Shown here: piece after piece, positions 34,930 to 46,900 of the stretch
Position numbering within the stretch: position 1 is the stretch's first letter
Layout of the letters: the number at the start of each line of letters is the position of its first letter
NCBI RefSeq assembly: GCF_905220565.1
Contig: NC_059415.1
Coordinates: forward strand, 5,447,501-5,511,500
Source: Melitaea cinxia
Taxonomy: Eukaryota; Arthropoda; Insecta; Lepidoptera; Nymphalidae
DNA length: 64,000 nucleotides
Direction of reading: 5' to 3'
Position numbers and translations under genes: made by a program
Notes under the pieces: model-generated
What the model was told of the DNA's origin: nothing
The model's input: only the letters and a program-made list of their open reading frames with translations
The model's database searches: none

Positions 34930-37900
34930 AGAGGAAGAAGAAGAGGAAGAAGAAGAGGAAGAAGAAGAGGAAGAAGAAGAGGAAGAAGAAGAGGAAGAAG
35001 AGGAAGAAGAGGAAGAAGAGGAGGAAGAGGAGGAAGAGGAAGAAGAGGAAGAAGGGAAGAAGAAGGAGAAGAAGGAGAAGAAGGAGAAGAAGGAGAAGAA
35101 GGAGAAGAAGGAGAAGAAGGAGAAGACGAAGAAGAAGAAGAAGAAGAAGACGAAGAAGAAGACGAAGAAGAAGAAGAAGACGAAGAAGAAGAAGAAGAAG
35201 AAGACGAAGAAGAAGACGAAGAAGAAGAAGAAGAAGACGAAGAAGAAGAAGACGAAGAAGAAGAAGAAGAAGAAGAAGAAGAAGAAGAAGAAGAAGAAGA
35301 AGAAGAAGAAGAAGAAGAAGAAGAAGAAGAAGAAGAAGAAGAAGAAGAAGAAGAAGAAGAAGAAGAAGAAAAACAGTTTTGGACTCACCATCGAATTAGA
35401 GAAAATAAGCTTTAGTTCGCAATTTTAAGCATGCAGTGTTGAAAATAATACGCCTCAACGCTTTGAAAATTAAAATGTAAATAAAAAAGCACGGGCACTT
35501 AAGAGCCCGTGGATGTTAAAACATATATTTAAAAAAAAAGTCCGTAGTCATAGTTCGTACCTGGTCTCGGAAGCTTGCAGACGTCTCTCGGTGTCCCGCA
35601 GACGCGCGGGGTCCACGTCGGTGGGCGCGGCGCTGGACATCCGTCCGCGGAGCGCCGTCCGACCTCCACCCGACATCGTACCTACACATTTATATCAATT
35701 ACAGCCTATACAGTCCACTGCTGGACATAAGCCTCCACGAGTTCACGCCAAAAATAACGTGAACTCATGCGTTTTGCCCATAGTCACCACGCTGGGCAGG
35801 TTGGTAACCGCAGGGCTGGCTTCATCGCACCGAAGACGCTGCTGCCCGTCTTCGGCCTGTGTATTTCAAAGCCAGCAGTTGGATGGTTATCCCGCCACCG
35901 GTCGGCTTTTTATCACATTTATAACCATTACATTAACCGTTACATTATTAGTTCGAAGACCTTCCCCATCGGTTATCTAAAAGTTGGTAGACCTTCCTCG
36001 AATGGCGACCACATCTCGACAAAAGGACAGGCCTAACCTTCTACCAGGCAGACTGACGACCTGAAGAGGACAGCGGGAAACAGCGGGATTAAGAGGGCGC
36101 AGGACCGGACGGAGTGGCGAATATTAAGAGGGCCTATGTTCAGCAGTGCACTATTAAAGGCTTACGGATAAGTGGGTGGACATTATTTGTATTTAGGTTA
36201 ATTGTTATTCAACTCTATTCGTAAACAAGCATAGGGCCATACGACCCACTTGATGGTAAGTGGTTACCATAGCCTAAAGACGCCTGCAACACTAAAAGCA
36301 TTGCAAGCGCGTTGTTTTAAAATTTCTAAATTAAGTAAATACGAAGACTTATATCTCACGACAAGCTTTTATATCATGTATATTGTTAAGTGACATTAAA
36401 TGATACTAAAAGTTTTAAATTACTGAAAAATTTCTATATTTATTTTTTTGTACATGTTTATTTAAATATAAATAATAAATATTCTCACCAGCAATTTCAA
36501 TAACGTCCCCTTGCAAAGAAACAACTCGATATCTCGTTGCACCGTAAGCGATTCTAGAAGCTTGGTCCAAATCATTTGCAACTAAAGTTTCTCGTAACGC
36601 GTAGTAGAACGCTGGTAAAACTCTTTCATCGTTTACTTTTACTAGGTCGAAGAGGCGTGGAGCGTTTTCTGGACTGAGAAAATAAATGAATAATTAAGTT
36701 ACAAACACACGGCACACTAATTAACATTTCTCTTAGACTAAGTACAAACACCAGTTAATGATGAGCCTTATGTTCAAAGATTTCTGTGCATTCCAGGTTT
36801 CAAGGTATTAAGTAAATTACTGTGTACACATGCGTATAAGTAAGTCATTTGTTCTAAGATATAAGCTTGTCTGTGTTATAAGAAAAGAGTCGACTAATGC
36901 CCATCTTAGGGCGCAAATCGAACCCACAACGATGGAGCTAAAAAGACTGTCAATTGCACCGACGTGGCATTTATAATTGCGTTTTCTTGCAAACAAAAAA
37001 AACCGACTTCAATTACATTGACAACTAATAGAACGTAAGAAGAAAAAAGAGTCAAGTAAATACATATACCAGGGATAACTCAAAAAGTACTGATCAAATC
37101 TCGATCAAATCGACACCAGCAAGTTATACTAAGCTAACTCATAAAAGAGAACTTTACAATAGAGGCTTAAAAAAGGAAAAACGTGATACCTTTTATATGA
37201 ATTAAGAAAATTATTTGAAATTTGGTATCTTTAATAGTTACTTTATTAATTGCAATTTCACAATTTTTTTTATTACAAAAAAAAAAAACACATTTATTCA
37301 AGTTGCACGAAGAAAACCAACTTATCGAAAATTCGAGTTGGCGTAGTATAAATTGTTGGTGTCGAAATGTAAGTGGGGCCATATGAATAGCACAAAAACT
37401 ATCAAAATCGGTATACCCAGTAAAAAGATATGAGGTAAATACACATAAATAGTGAAATTAAGAACCTCCTCCTTTTTTTTATTTGGTTAATACATTAAAC
37501 GCCGCCTAGATTTTTTAATTTTCCTGTTTGGGCCATGGGGGACACCATGTAGTCGACACACAATTGTTCCGTTGGTGCCACGGGGGACACTGCATGAACA
37601 CAAGCCAGAGTCTACTTAAAAAATATGACAAAAAAATATGTGTAAGATATAGTGTAAGGATACATAAGTAAGGTCTTTAAGAATGGGGATGGTAGTGTAA
37701 TAAAAACTGATCATAAAAATTTTGTAAATAAGCCGGTCTGTCAACTAGTGTCCCCCATCGCATTCAACGTGTTAAAATATACATCAATCAATACTCACTA
37801 AGTAGTTTTATTCTCATAATGCTTAATCAGATGTGTTTGCTTGTCTAAAGCGATGAAAGTAGCCCGTCCCACGTCATGCCTCTTTAGATGTTCAACACAG

Positions 37901-40900
37901 GCTTGGGCAGTTTCAACAGTATCCACTACTATATTATCTAGAGCACCACAGCATGTTGATATTGCTACGTCATATTTAGCATCTATACCTCCCAGATCTC
38001 CCTGAAATAATTTTAATTTTATTAGTTGTACAATATCAGTACGAAATGCTAACTAAGGATGTGAAAAATAAACGTTTTTTTTTTTATATTAACCGGTATT
38101 TTTTTTTTCTTATAATCGATTATAGAAATATGAAAATTTGATTTTCTACCAATCGATTATTTTATGCAAAGCTTCAATATTTCGCCATACTGATGCGGTA
38201 ATTTTCGTTACTAAATGCAAAATAAAACTGCTATTTAAAAAAATGATAGTTAGTTAATAAATCGAATCGAATCGACAGAGAAAAAAATTATTAATTATTT
38301 GTCAATCGATTTATCCATTCTATGTCACATACCTATAGCTAATTAACAGAGTGACACTGAATAAAACAACTATGGTAATAGTTGATTTGGATAATAGTAA
38401 ACAACTATTACCTCTGCAAAAGACAATTTAAATAAAACTTAATCCTTGTACTTATTTGCATTAAACCAAACCATAGTGCGTTTAACATACATGTAACGCC
38501 ATCTATCGACATCTGAACAAGTGTTATTGCATTTAAGGTACAATTTTAAATAAAGTATATTGATAACAAAAAAAAAATATGCAATCAGGAAAACGTTTTC
38601 CTTGTATTACAGAAAAAATAAACACATATCTTGTACCATTTCTAATTACACAAATATTGTATCAAAAACAAGGTGTGAGAATCTGTACAGCTATATACTA
38701 AAACTCAGTAAAATATAGTAATAGTTTAAATTTAGTAGTAAACCTATCTGGTACTTAAACTACTGATATAAGATAGCGTTATTAATACGACCCATCGGAC
38801 TAAAATCATATTAAATCAAGCATATCATATAATCCATAAAATTTTAAATAAATAACTCACCAATCTTCCGAATATACCAGGTAAACGACCAGAATTCTTT
38901 TCTTTAATCAAGGAATCCAAAACCCTGCCCCTGGATTTGTTAGCACTCATCGCTTGACGGGATTCCTCTAATTGCGCCCTGAAAATACCATACATATCAA
39001 TCCATACAGAAAATCCAAATTTTATTACATATTTCTCTACAATTTCCGTAGCATAGATTTCTTTAGCCGACAGATGAAACCAATGTAAGCCATTTCAGTA
39101 TAAAATTATATAAGCAACTGTAGTTATATTTACGGAAACTAATTCCATTCAAATGTGTTCAAGCTATATGGTGTTTCAAAAATCAATGTAAACCACTCAT
39201 ACATATAATGATGATTATGAATTTGCATCCAGCTTGAAGGACAAATTTATTTCAATACATTTATCTATAATATAAAAATGAGTCGCTGAATGTGTTGCTA
39301 AGCGCAAAACTCGAGAACGGTTGGACCGATTTCGCTAATTCTTTTTTTTTTAATATTCCTTGAAGTACGAGGATGGTTCTTACGGAGAGAAAATTCTAAA
39401 AAAAAAATTTTAATTTCCTGAAAAAGTCTAAAAACAACACTTTTCTATACTCCCATACAAAAGATTTGTGATAATACTTAAAAGTCAATTTGAACTTTAA
39501 TACCATACGATAAAGTTTGTGTTAGGCGATACGAAGTTCGCCGAGTCAGCTAGTGTTTTAATAAAAATCGGGTCTTCAAATTAATATACCTGCTGTATCG
39601 ATTGTTTCGAAATGTTATACACATTATATTGTAAATATGTGTACATGTATAAATTTTTTTAATACAATTACATACATATTACAAATGCGAAACTTTCGAT
39701 GGATATTTGTTACGTTTTTACGCAAATAACAAGTAGACCAATTTATTTAATGGAAATACATAGAAAACTGACAACCCTAAATAAACTATAGCCAAATTTT
39801 TCTTATATTCCTATGGGAAAGAGAGACAAACTTCTTAGCATTCCATGGATTCACCGTGCGGTGGCCGTGTCCATCATGTGGCAGAAGGAGAAACAGAGCA
39901 GTTCCCAGGACTTGCGACCTAGGTGTAGGTTTAAGGAAGCCCCCTTTTAGATGCGTATCAACGCTCACCTTCACTGCTCGAGTTTCCCGCACTGCCTAGC
40001 CAAATTTGTTTCTGCAGCCTGTCAGTGCAGCCTTAGAAGGCAAGAACAAGGTCTTTCAAAATATTATAGACAGATTTTGCTGCCATATACACATCCACAG
40101 TTACGTAACAAGAAACCCAAGGCCCAGTATTCAAAAACTGTAATAATACTACTTTCTAAATAAACTAATAAAATAATACTACTTTCAAGCAATGTTATGT
40201 TCCTGTAGTGAATAAGGTGTCCACGCTCAGCAAAGCCCTTGCAATGCTTCTGGTGTTGTAGACATTTATAAGCTACGGTAATAATTTACTATCAGATGAG
40301 CTATACACTTGTTTGCCGACCTAGTTATATAAAAAACAATACCTTAAATTCCTAGCCTCCTTAGAAACAGCAGTCTCTTCTTTCTTCGTGTTTTGTAGTT
40401 TTGTTTGTATTTCGATTAACTGCTTCTCTTGCATCGGTATTGTTGATGACAGATCTTCTCGTAATCTATAAAATTTACACAAATTTGTAATTTATAAAAT
40501 GTTACTTAAAATTATTTCTACAATACAATCTTGTTTAAAAATGGAATTGTAAAACGATTCATAATCTCTTATAGTGGATATTTTTATAAATATCAAACTA
40601 CCCACCAGATAAACTTAACTCATAAAAAAAGAACCATTTTAAATTTTACCTTATAATTAGCAAAGATTTTTGCATAGCACATAAAATACCATATTGAGTA
40701 CCTACTTATTAGTAACTTTTAAGTTAAAAATCATCAAAAAAAATAAACGAGTGTGCTTTAGACCACACAACTGAAGAAAACTTACGAAACGTAACTCTCT
40801 CTCTCTTTCTATCTTCACTAACTTATATCTCCCTCTCAACTTCCGTTCGCCTCGCTCGATCACACTATTCGTAACGCTCTCGTCAGGCATTTACCAGCTT

Positions 40901-43900
40901 ACTATTCAATTCAATCGTGCGTAAAGAACGTAATTTGAAAAGTTTAACTTCAAAAATAATATTGCCTACAAAGGAACTCCGTAACAGTTTACAAACTTTA
41001 CTTACGATTTCTTTTCATCCAAATCTCTCTTAGCCTTTTCATAAGCTTCCTTTACTTTCTCATATTTGTCGACCTCATTTTGTTCTGTTCGTAAATGAAG
41101 TTTTAATTCTGAGTCCGCTAATTTAACTTCTTTATTCGATTCATCGACTATTTTCTTTAGATCTATGAGTTTTGTTTGTAATTTATCTTTTTGTTCTTGG
41201 AGACCTTGAGTTTGAGACCTTGAAGGAAAAAAAAACAATATATAACATACTAAGTTTACATATTAAGTTTAATAACTACTAACTTTACAATATACTTCTT
41301 AAGTTAAATTGTTAAGATGTTTTACCAAAAAGGCTGAAGTTTTTATCCAGAAGGAGTTGTTAATTACTCAGCACATATAGTCAGTCTGTCGTGGTCTGGT
41401 CATTTCGACACCAACAATTTATACTACGCCAACTCGAATTTTCGACAATTTGGTTTTCTTAATGCAACTTGAATAAATGTGTTTTTTTTTTGTAATAATA
41501 AAAATTGTGAAATTGCAATGAATAAATTAACTATTAAAGATACCACATTTCAAATAAGTTTCTTAATTAATATAAAAGGTATCACGTTTTTCCCTTTTAT
41601 AAGCCTCAATTGTAAAGTTCACTTTTATGAGTTAGCTTAGTATAAATTTCTGGTGTCGATTTGTGCTTGAGTATTGTGTGTGTTTCCGGACCCCCGACAC
41701 AGGAGAAAATCCTACTAAGGGCCGTTGCGTGTGAGGCGATTATTTATTGACGTATAAAAAAAAAACTTTTATATTTCTTACATGAACAAGAAATATTTAA
41801 AATTAGAAATACTCCATTGCAATAATTATAAATGTATAGTGTAGTTTAAAATATAATAATATATCTCACCGGACTCCAGCCATAACAGTCTGTAATTCTT
41901 CCTCAGCAGTAACTTTATTTTCCTTATGTCTATCTAGCAACTTTTCACAATCTTCAATTTCACGTTTATTTTTTTCAGGTATCTAATAAAATGGATTTAA
42001 ATTTCAAATAAGTTGATGCAAAATATCAGTACAAGATATGGAAAAGGTCTAATCTCGTGACATAGATCAACTTGCACAATTAGTTTTACTAAACTGATTT
42101 GTAAAGGCTATTAAGAGTAATTATATATAATAACTAGCTGTGCTCACGACTTCGTCCGCGTGAAATAGTGATTTTGGAAAGTATTTTTTGGATGTCTTTT
42201 GGTTGTTATTAAATTATAAGCACCTTTGGGTATTTACATGTTCAAAGTCATTCTTTAAATTGACATAACTTTTTTATTTATGAACCGATTGACATTAAAC
42301 AAGCACTAAATGTTAGGTGAAGCTTATACAAAATATATTAGTGAAAACCGCATCTAAATCGGATAAGTTATTTCTGAGATTGACGTGCACAAACATTACA
42401 TTTACATTTTTATTATACATGTTGATTGATAGTTTAATGATTTTAAGCAAAAAAAAAATGTTTAAATATATACAAAAATAATGTGTATATAACAAATATA
42501 AACTATGTCAACGGCAATTGATCATCATCTCATGATCTTGGTGCTTACAAATACACCTCAACCTCAATATGGGGAAGCACATATAATATATTGTTACGAA
42601 CACTCGAAGAAACTAGCGCCATCTAGCGGCAACCATTGAAACCACACAAAGACAGAGACCGCATGAAACTCTCTACTCAATACTAGATGGCGTTAGAGGA
42701 ACTACTGTGGAACTTTGTAGAAGTATAGTCTCGAAAACCGGGCACATGCGCGAACTTTCCAGAATGGTCTGGGCCTCGTGTCGGCCGATATAAATAGCCG
42801 CAGGGAGGCGAGCGAGTACAGTTCAGTTTGAGCGATCTTCGAGGCGACTTCAAGAGTGAAAACTAGTGATCAAGAGTGGTACCAGTGAAACCTACGACAT
42901 TGGCTACGACTGAGGACATCGTGAGTGCTTAGTGTTTGAACTTAGTGCTTAGTGTTTGAACCTAGTGCTTTGTGTTGGACCTAGTGCTAGTGAATAAAGT
43001 CTTGAAAAGAGTCAGCAGGTCTTTCTCTCCAAATCCTTCGAACCCTAACACGTAACAACTGGTGTCGGAAGTGAGATTTGGAGATGCCATTGACTCCGAG
43101 AGAAGACTCCAAGGACTTCAAGGGCGTCAGGACAAGGGCACAACGAGCTGCGGAGGCCACACCTACTGGGGACCAAGCTCCGCCCACCATGGACCAAGCC
43201 CCGCCCACTGACCCCATCTACCATGCCACACCCACTGACCACGCCCCCCTGGTCCCGCCCACTCAGGCTCAGGCCCCGCCCACTCGGGTTCAGGCCCCGC
43301 CCACTCGGGCTCAGGCCCCGCCCACTCGGGCTCAGGCCCCGCCCACTTGGACGCAGGCCCCGCCTACTCAGACTCAGGCCCCGCCCACTTTGTCTCAAGC
43401 TCCGCCCACTGGATCCGCCTACCTTACCACGTCCACCAGCGACACCGTAGCTTCTACAGACTCTCAAGTGGCTCTTCAATTAGCAAGTTTAATTAAATTA
43501 ATGGAGCTGCAAAAGGCTGAAATTCGTGGTGCTTTGCAAGAATCACAAGAGCAACAAAAGGCTGAAATTCGTGCTTTGCAAGAATCGCAAGAGCAAACAA
43601 GTTTAAAATTGCAAGAATCACAAGAGCAACAAAAGGCTGAAATTCGTGGTGCTTTGCAAGAATTACAAGAGCAACAAAAAGAGCTCCAAGAAAAAACGCT
43701 TTGGGCTGTAAAAGATGTTAGTGACGCGGTGACTAAGCTTCGAAAAGATGTCGACGTAGTGGAAGAACGAGTTACCAGGCTAGGATTGGATGTTGAAAAT
43801 GTGAAAACCGGCCTCACTGAATTACAGAAGAAAGTAGTGCGCCTTGAAACCACGGGAGCCGCGGTGTCTAGTGGAAGTACCGGAGTGGCGCAAGGACCAA

Positions 43901-46900
43901 GAGTGAAAGTGCCTCCATACGACGGTACTACTCCGTGGAACGCTTATCGTCAACAATTCCAGACGGTTGCTAATGCCAACGGATGGACGGAAGAGCAATG
44001 CCTGACCGCTCTTACTGTTGCGCTCAGAGGGCAGGCTTTGTCGGTTTTGGAAGCACTGCCACATACAGGAAACGGGTTCCAAGACTTGATGGAAGCACTT
44101 GAATCCCGATACGGGGAGCGACACCTGGAGCACGTGTTCCGTGCCCAACTGCGTGACAGAGTCCAACGCTCAGGAGAAGGACTACAACAATGGGCGTTGG
44201 AAATTGAGAAACTCGTCAGGAAGGCACACCCAGGAGCAGACACCAAGATGGTAGACACGAATATTGTGCAAGCATTTGTCGACGGAATCAAAGACCTGGA
44301 AGTCAGAGCTGCAGTGAGGCTTCGTCACCATACCTCGTTAAAGGAAGCATTGGCGCATGCTTTGGAGGTCGAGGCTGTTCGCCATGACATACGGCAGACC
44401 TATAAGATCCGCGAGGTCTCTGAGGAAGTCAAGGAGGTTAAGGCTCCTACAAAGAAAAGCTATGGAGTCATGTGCTACAAGTGCGGCGAAAGGGGCCATC
44501 TTCAGTTCAACTGCCCGCAGAAGGAGACCCAGATAGCAAGGATGAAAAGGATCGAGGAACAAATAGAGGAGCTGAAGAAACAAGGGGCTTCGTCCCCTGC
44601 TCGGGAGCAGGGAAACGAATAAAAGCCAGGACTAAGGGGCGAGTACTGGCTGACGCGGAGGAAGCCCCAATAACTGTTATCTCGCAGGCGTGCAGCGGGA
44701 ATAGTCTTGCGATTCAGGGGACTATTAACGGGACGGATTGCAAAATGACTCTAGACACAGGAGCCTCTAGAACAATAGTGAACCCAAAGCTGGTAAAAGC
44801 CGCAAGGGGACACAAGAGGAGAATTAACTGTCGGCTTCTTACGGCCTCCGGTCAGCCAATACCCGTCCTGGGAGAAATGTCAGTTACGATGTATGTAGGG
44901 GGGTCCTCATACTCTCATAACGTTATCGTGGCTTAGATTATGGATGATTGCATCTTGGGTTTGGATTTTATGAAGAAACACAACTGCAGAATTAATGTCA
45001 CTGACGGAGTTTTCAAGTGTGGTGAAGAAGAAATCTTCATTCTTGGTGGTGCTTGCGGGAAGGTTGCATGTGTAAAGAAAGTCATTATACCTGGAAGAGC
45101 GGAAGCTCGGGTGTTGGTGAAACTACCGACAACTGGAAAGAAAAAGTCAAACAGATGCGTGTTGATCGAAGACACACCTACCAAGACATCGGCGCAAAAA
45201 CTGATGACGGCGAGAACCCTTGTTAGCGGAAGCAGTAACGCTGTGGTCAAGGTTTTGAACCTTGATGATCGCGAGATCTGCTTGAACAAAGGTGACGTCA
45301 TTGGAAAATGTGAAGAAGTTGTCTGGATGAAAAAGTGTAGTTCGATGACAGGCGCAGACTTGGCGAAGAGCAACAACTACGAATTAGTGACTGAGCTACT
45401 CGATGACTGCAAGAGTAATCTTACTTATTCGCAGAGCATGAAAGCCAAGAAGTTTTTACAGCGCTACGCGAATATCTTCTCCAGTCACGAAGGGGACCTT
45501 GGAAGAACGTCGGTGGTCCAGCACAGGATAGATACCGGAAGCGAGAGACCAATTCGTCAACGAGCAAGACGGATACCAATCGCAAAGGAAAAAGAAGTTG
45601 AAGGCCTTTTGGAGGACATGAGAAGGAATAAGATTATTGAACCGTCTGCAAGCCCGTGGTGCTCACCTGTTGTATTAGTGAAAAAGAAAGATGGTAGCAC
45701 GAGATTTTGTGTGGACTATAGGCGTCTCAATGATGTCTCTAAGAAAGACAGTTACCCGTTACCTCGAATTGACGACACTTTGGATACCTTGAGTGGCATG
45801 AAATGGTTCTCAACCCTAGATCTAAAATCTGGATACTGGCAGGTGGAAATTCATCCAAAAAATAAGGAGAAGACAGCTTTCTCAACCGGTAAAGGTTTAT
45901 GGCAATTTAAAGTCATGCCCTTCGGATTGTGCAATGCACCTGCCACATTCGAGCGACTCGTGGAGTGTGTACTGGCAGGCTTAGTTGGAGAGGCTTGCTT
46001 AGTCTACTTAGATGACGTCATCATCGTCGGCCGTGACTTCGAGGACCATTTGCAAAACTTGGAGCGAGTTTTCGCTAAAATAAAGGGGGCCAAATTAAAG
46101 TTGAACCCGAAAAAGTGTCGTTTATTCAGGAATAAGGTCAGTTATCTCGGCCATGTTATCTCCAGTGATGGAATCCAGACAGACCCGGAGAAACTGGAAG
46201 CAGTCCAAAAATGGCCTACCCCTAAGGACAAAACCGAAGTGCGGGCATTCCTCGGACTGTGCTCATACTACAGGCGTTTTGTTAAGGGATTCTCAGAGAT
46301 AGCCAAGCCATTACATCGGCTGACAGAAGATAAACGACAATTTAGTTGGGATGGGACTTGTGAAGATTCTTTTCAGAAACTGAAAAAACATCTGTGTGAA
46401 ACACCAATCCTGGGATATCCACAAACCGAAGGTCGATTTATAGTCGACACGGGTGCAAGCAACACGGCCATTGGAGGGGTGTTATCTCAAAAACAGGGTG
46501 AAAGGGAAGTAGTTATTGCATACTTCAGCAAATCTTTATCCAAGCCAGAGAGAAACTACTGTGTGACAAGAAGAGAACTCTTGGCTGTTGTAAAGACGCT
46601 ACAACATTTCAACAAGTATCTCATCGGCAGACAGTTTTTACTGCGAACTGATCACGCAGCCTTGAAGTGGCTACTCCAATTCAAGAACCCAGAAGGTCAA
46701 GTAGCTCGATGGATTGAGCAGCTTCAGGAGTACGACTTCAAGGTGGAACACCGCAGCGGAAAGATGCATGGGAATGCCGATGCACTCTCACGAAGGCCGT
46801 GTTCGGAAGACTGCAAACATTGTGTTAAGCAAGAATCTAATGAAGTAACATTTAAAGCTAACAAGAACAAGTCCTTTGGGTATCTGGGAGAGTGATGCTA

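Noticed and set aside
34796..35428. Long plus and minus ORFs (poly-Glu/poly-Lys; poly-Phe/poly-Ser)
   Set aside because: They are translations of the GAA-rich tract in SMC4 intron 14; any frame of a triplet repeat stays open.
43190..43425. Regular repeats considered as a CRISPR-like array
   Set aside because: They are contiguous 21-bp coding repeats without spacers inside Gag of a eukaryotic retrotransposon.
43045..44583. Several minus-strand ORFs over Gag
   Set aside because: Shadows of the GC-rich Gag coding region; no recognisable domains.
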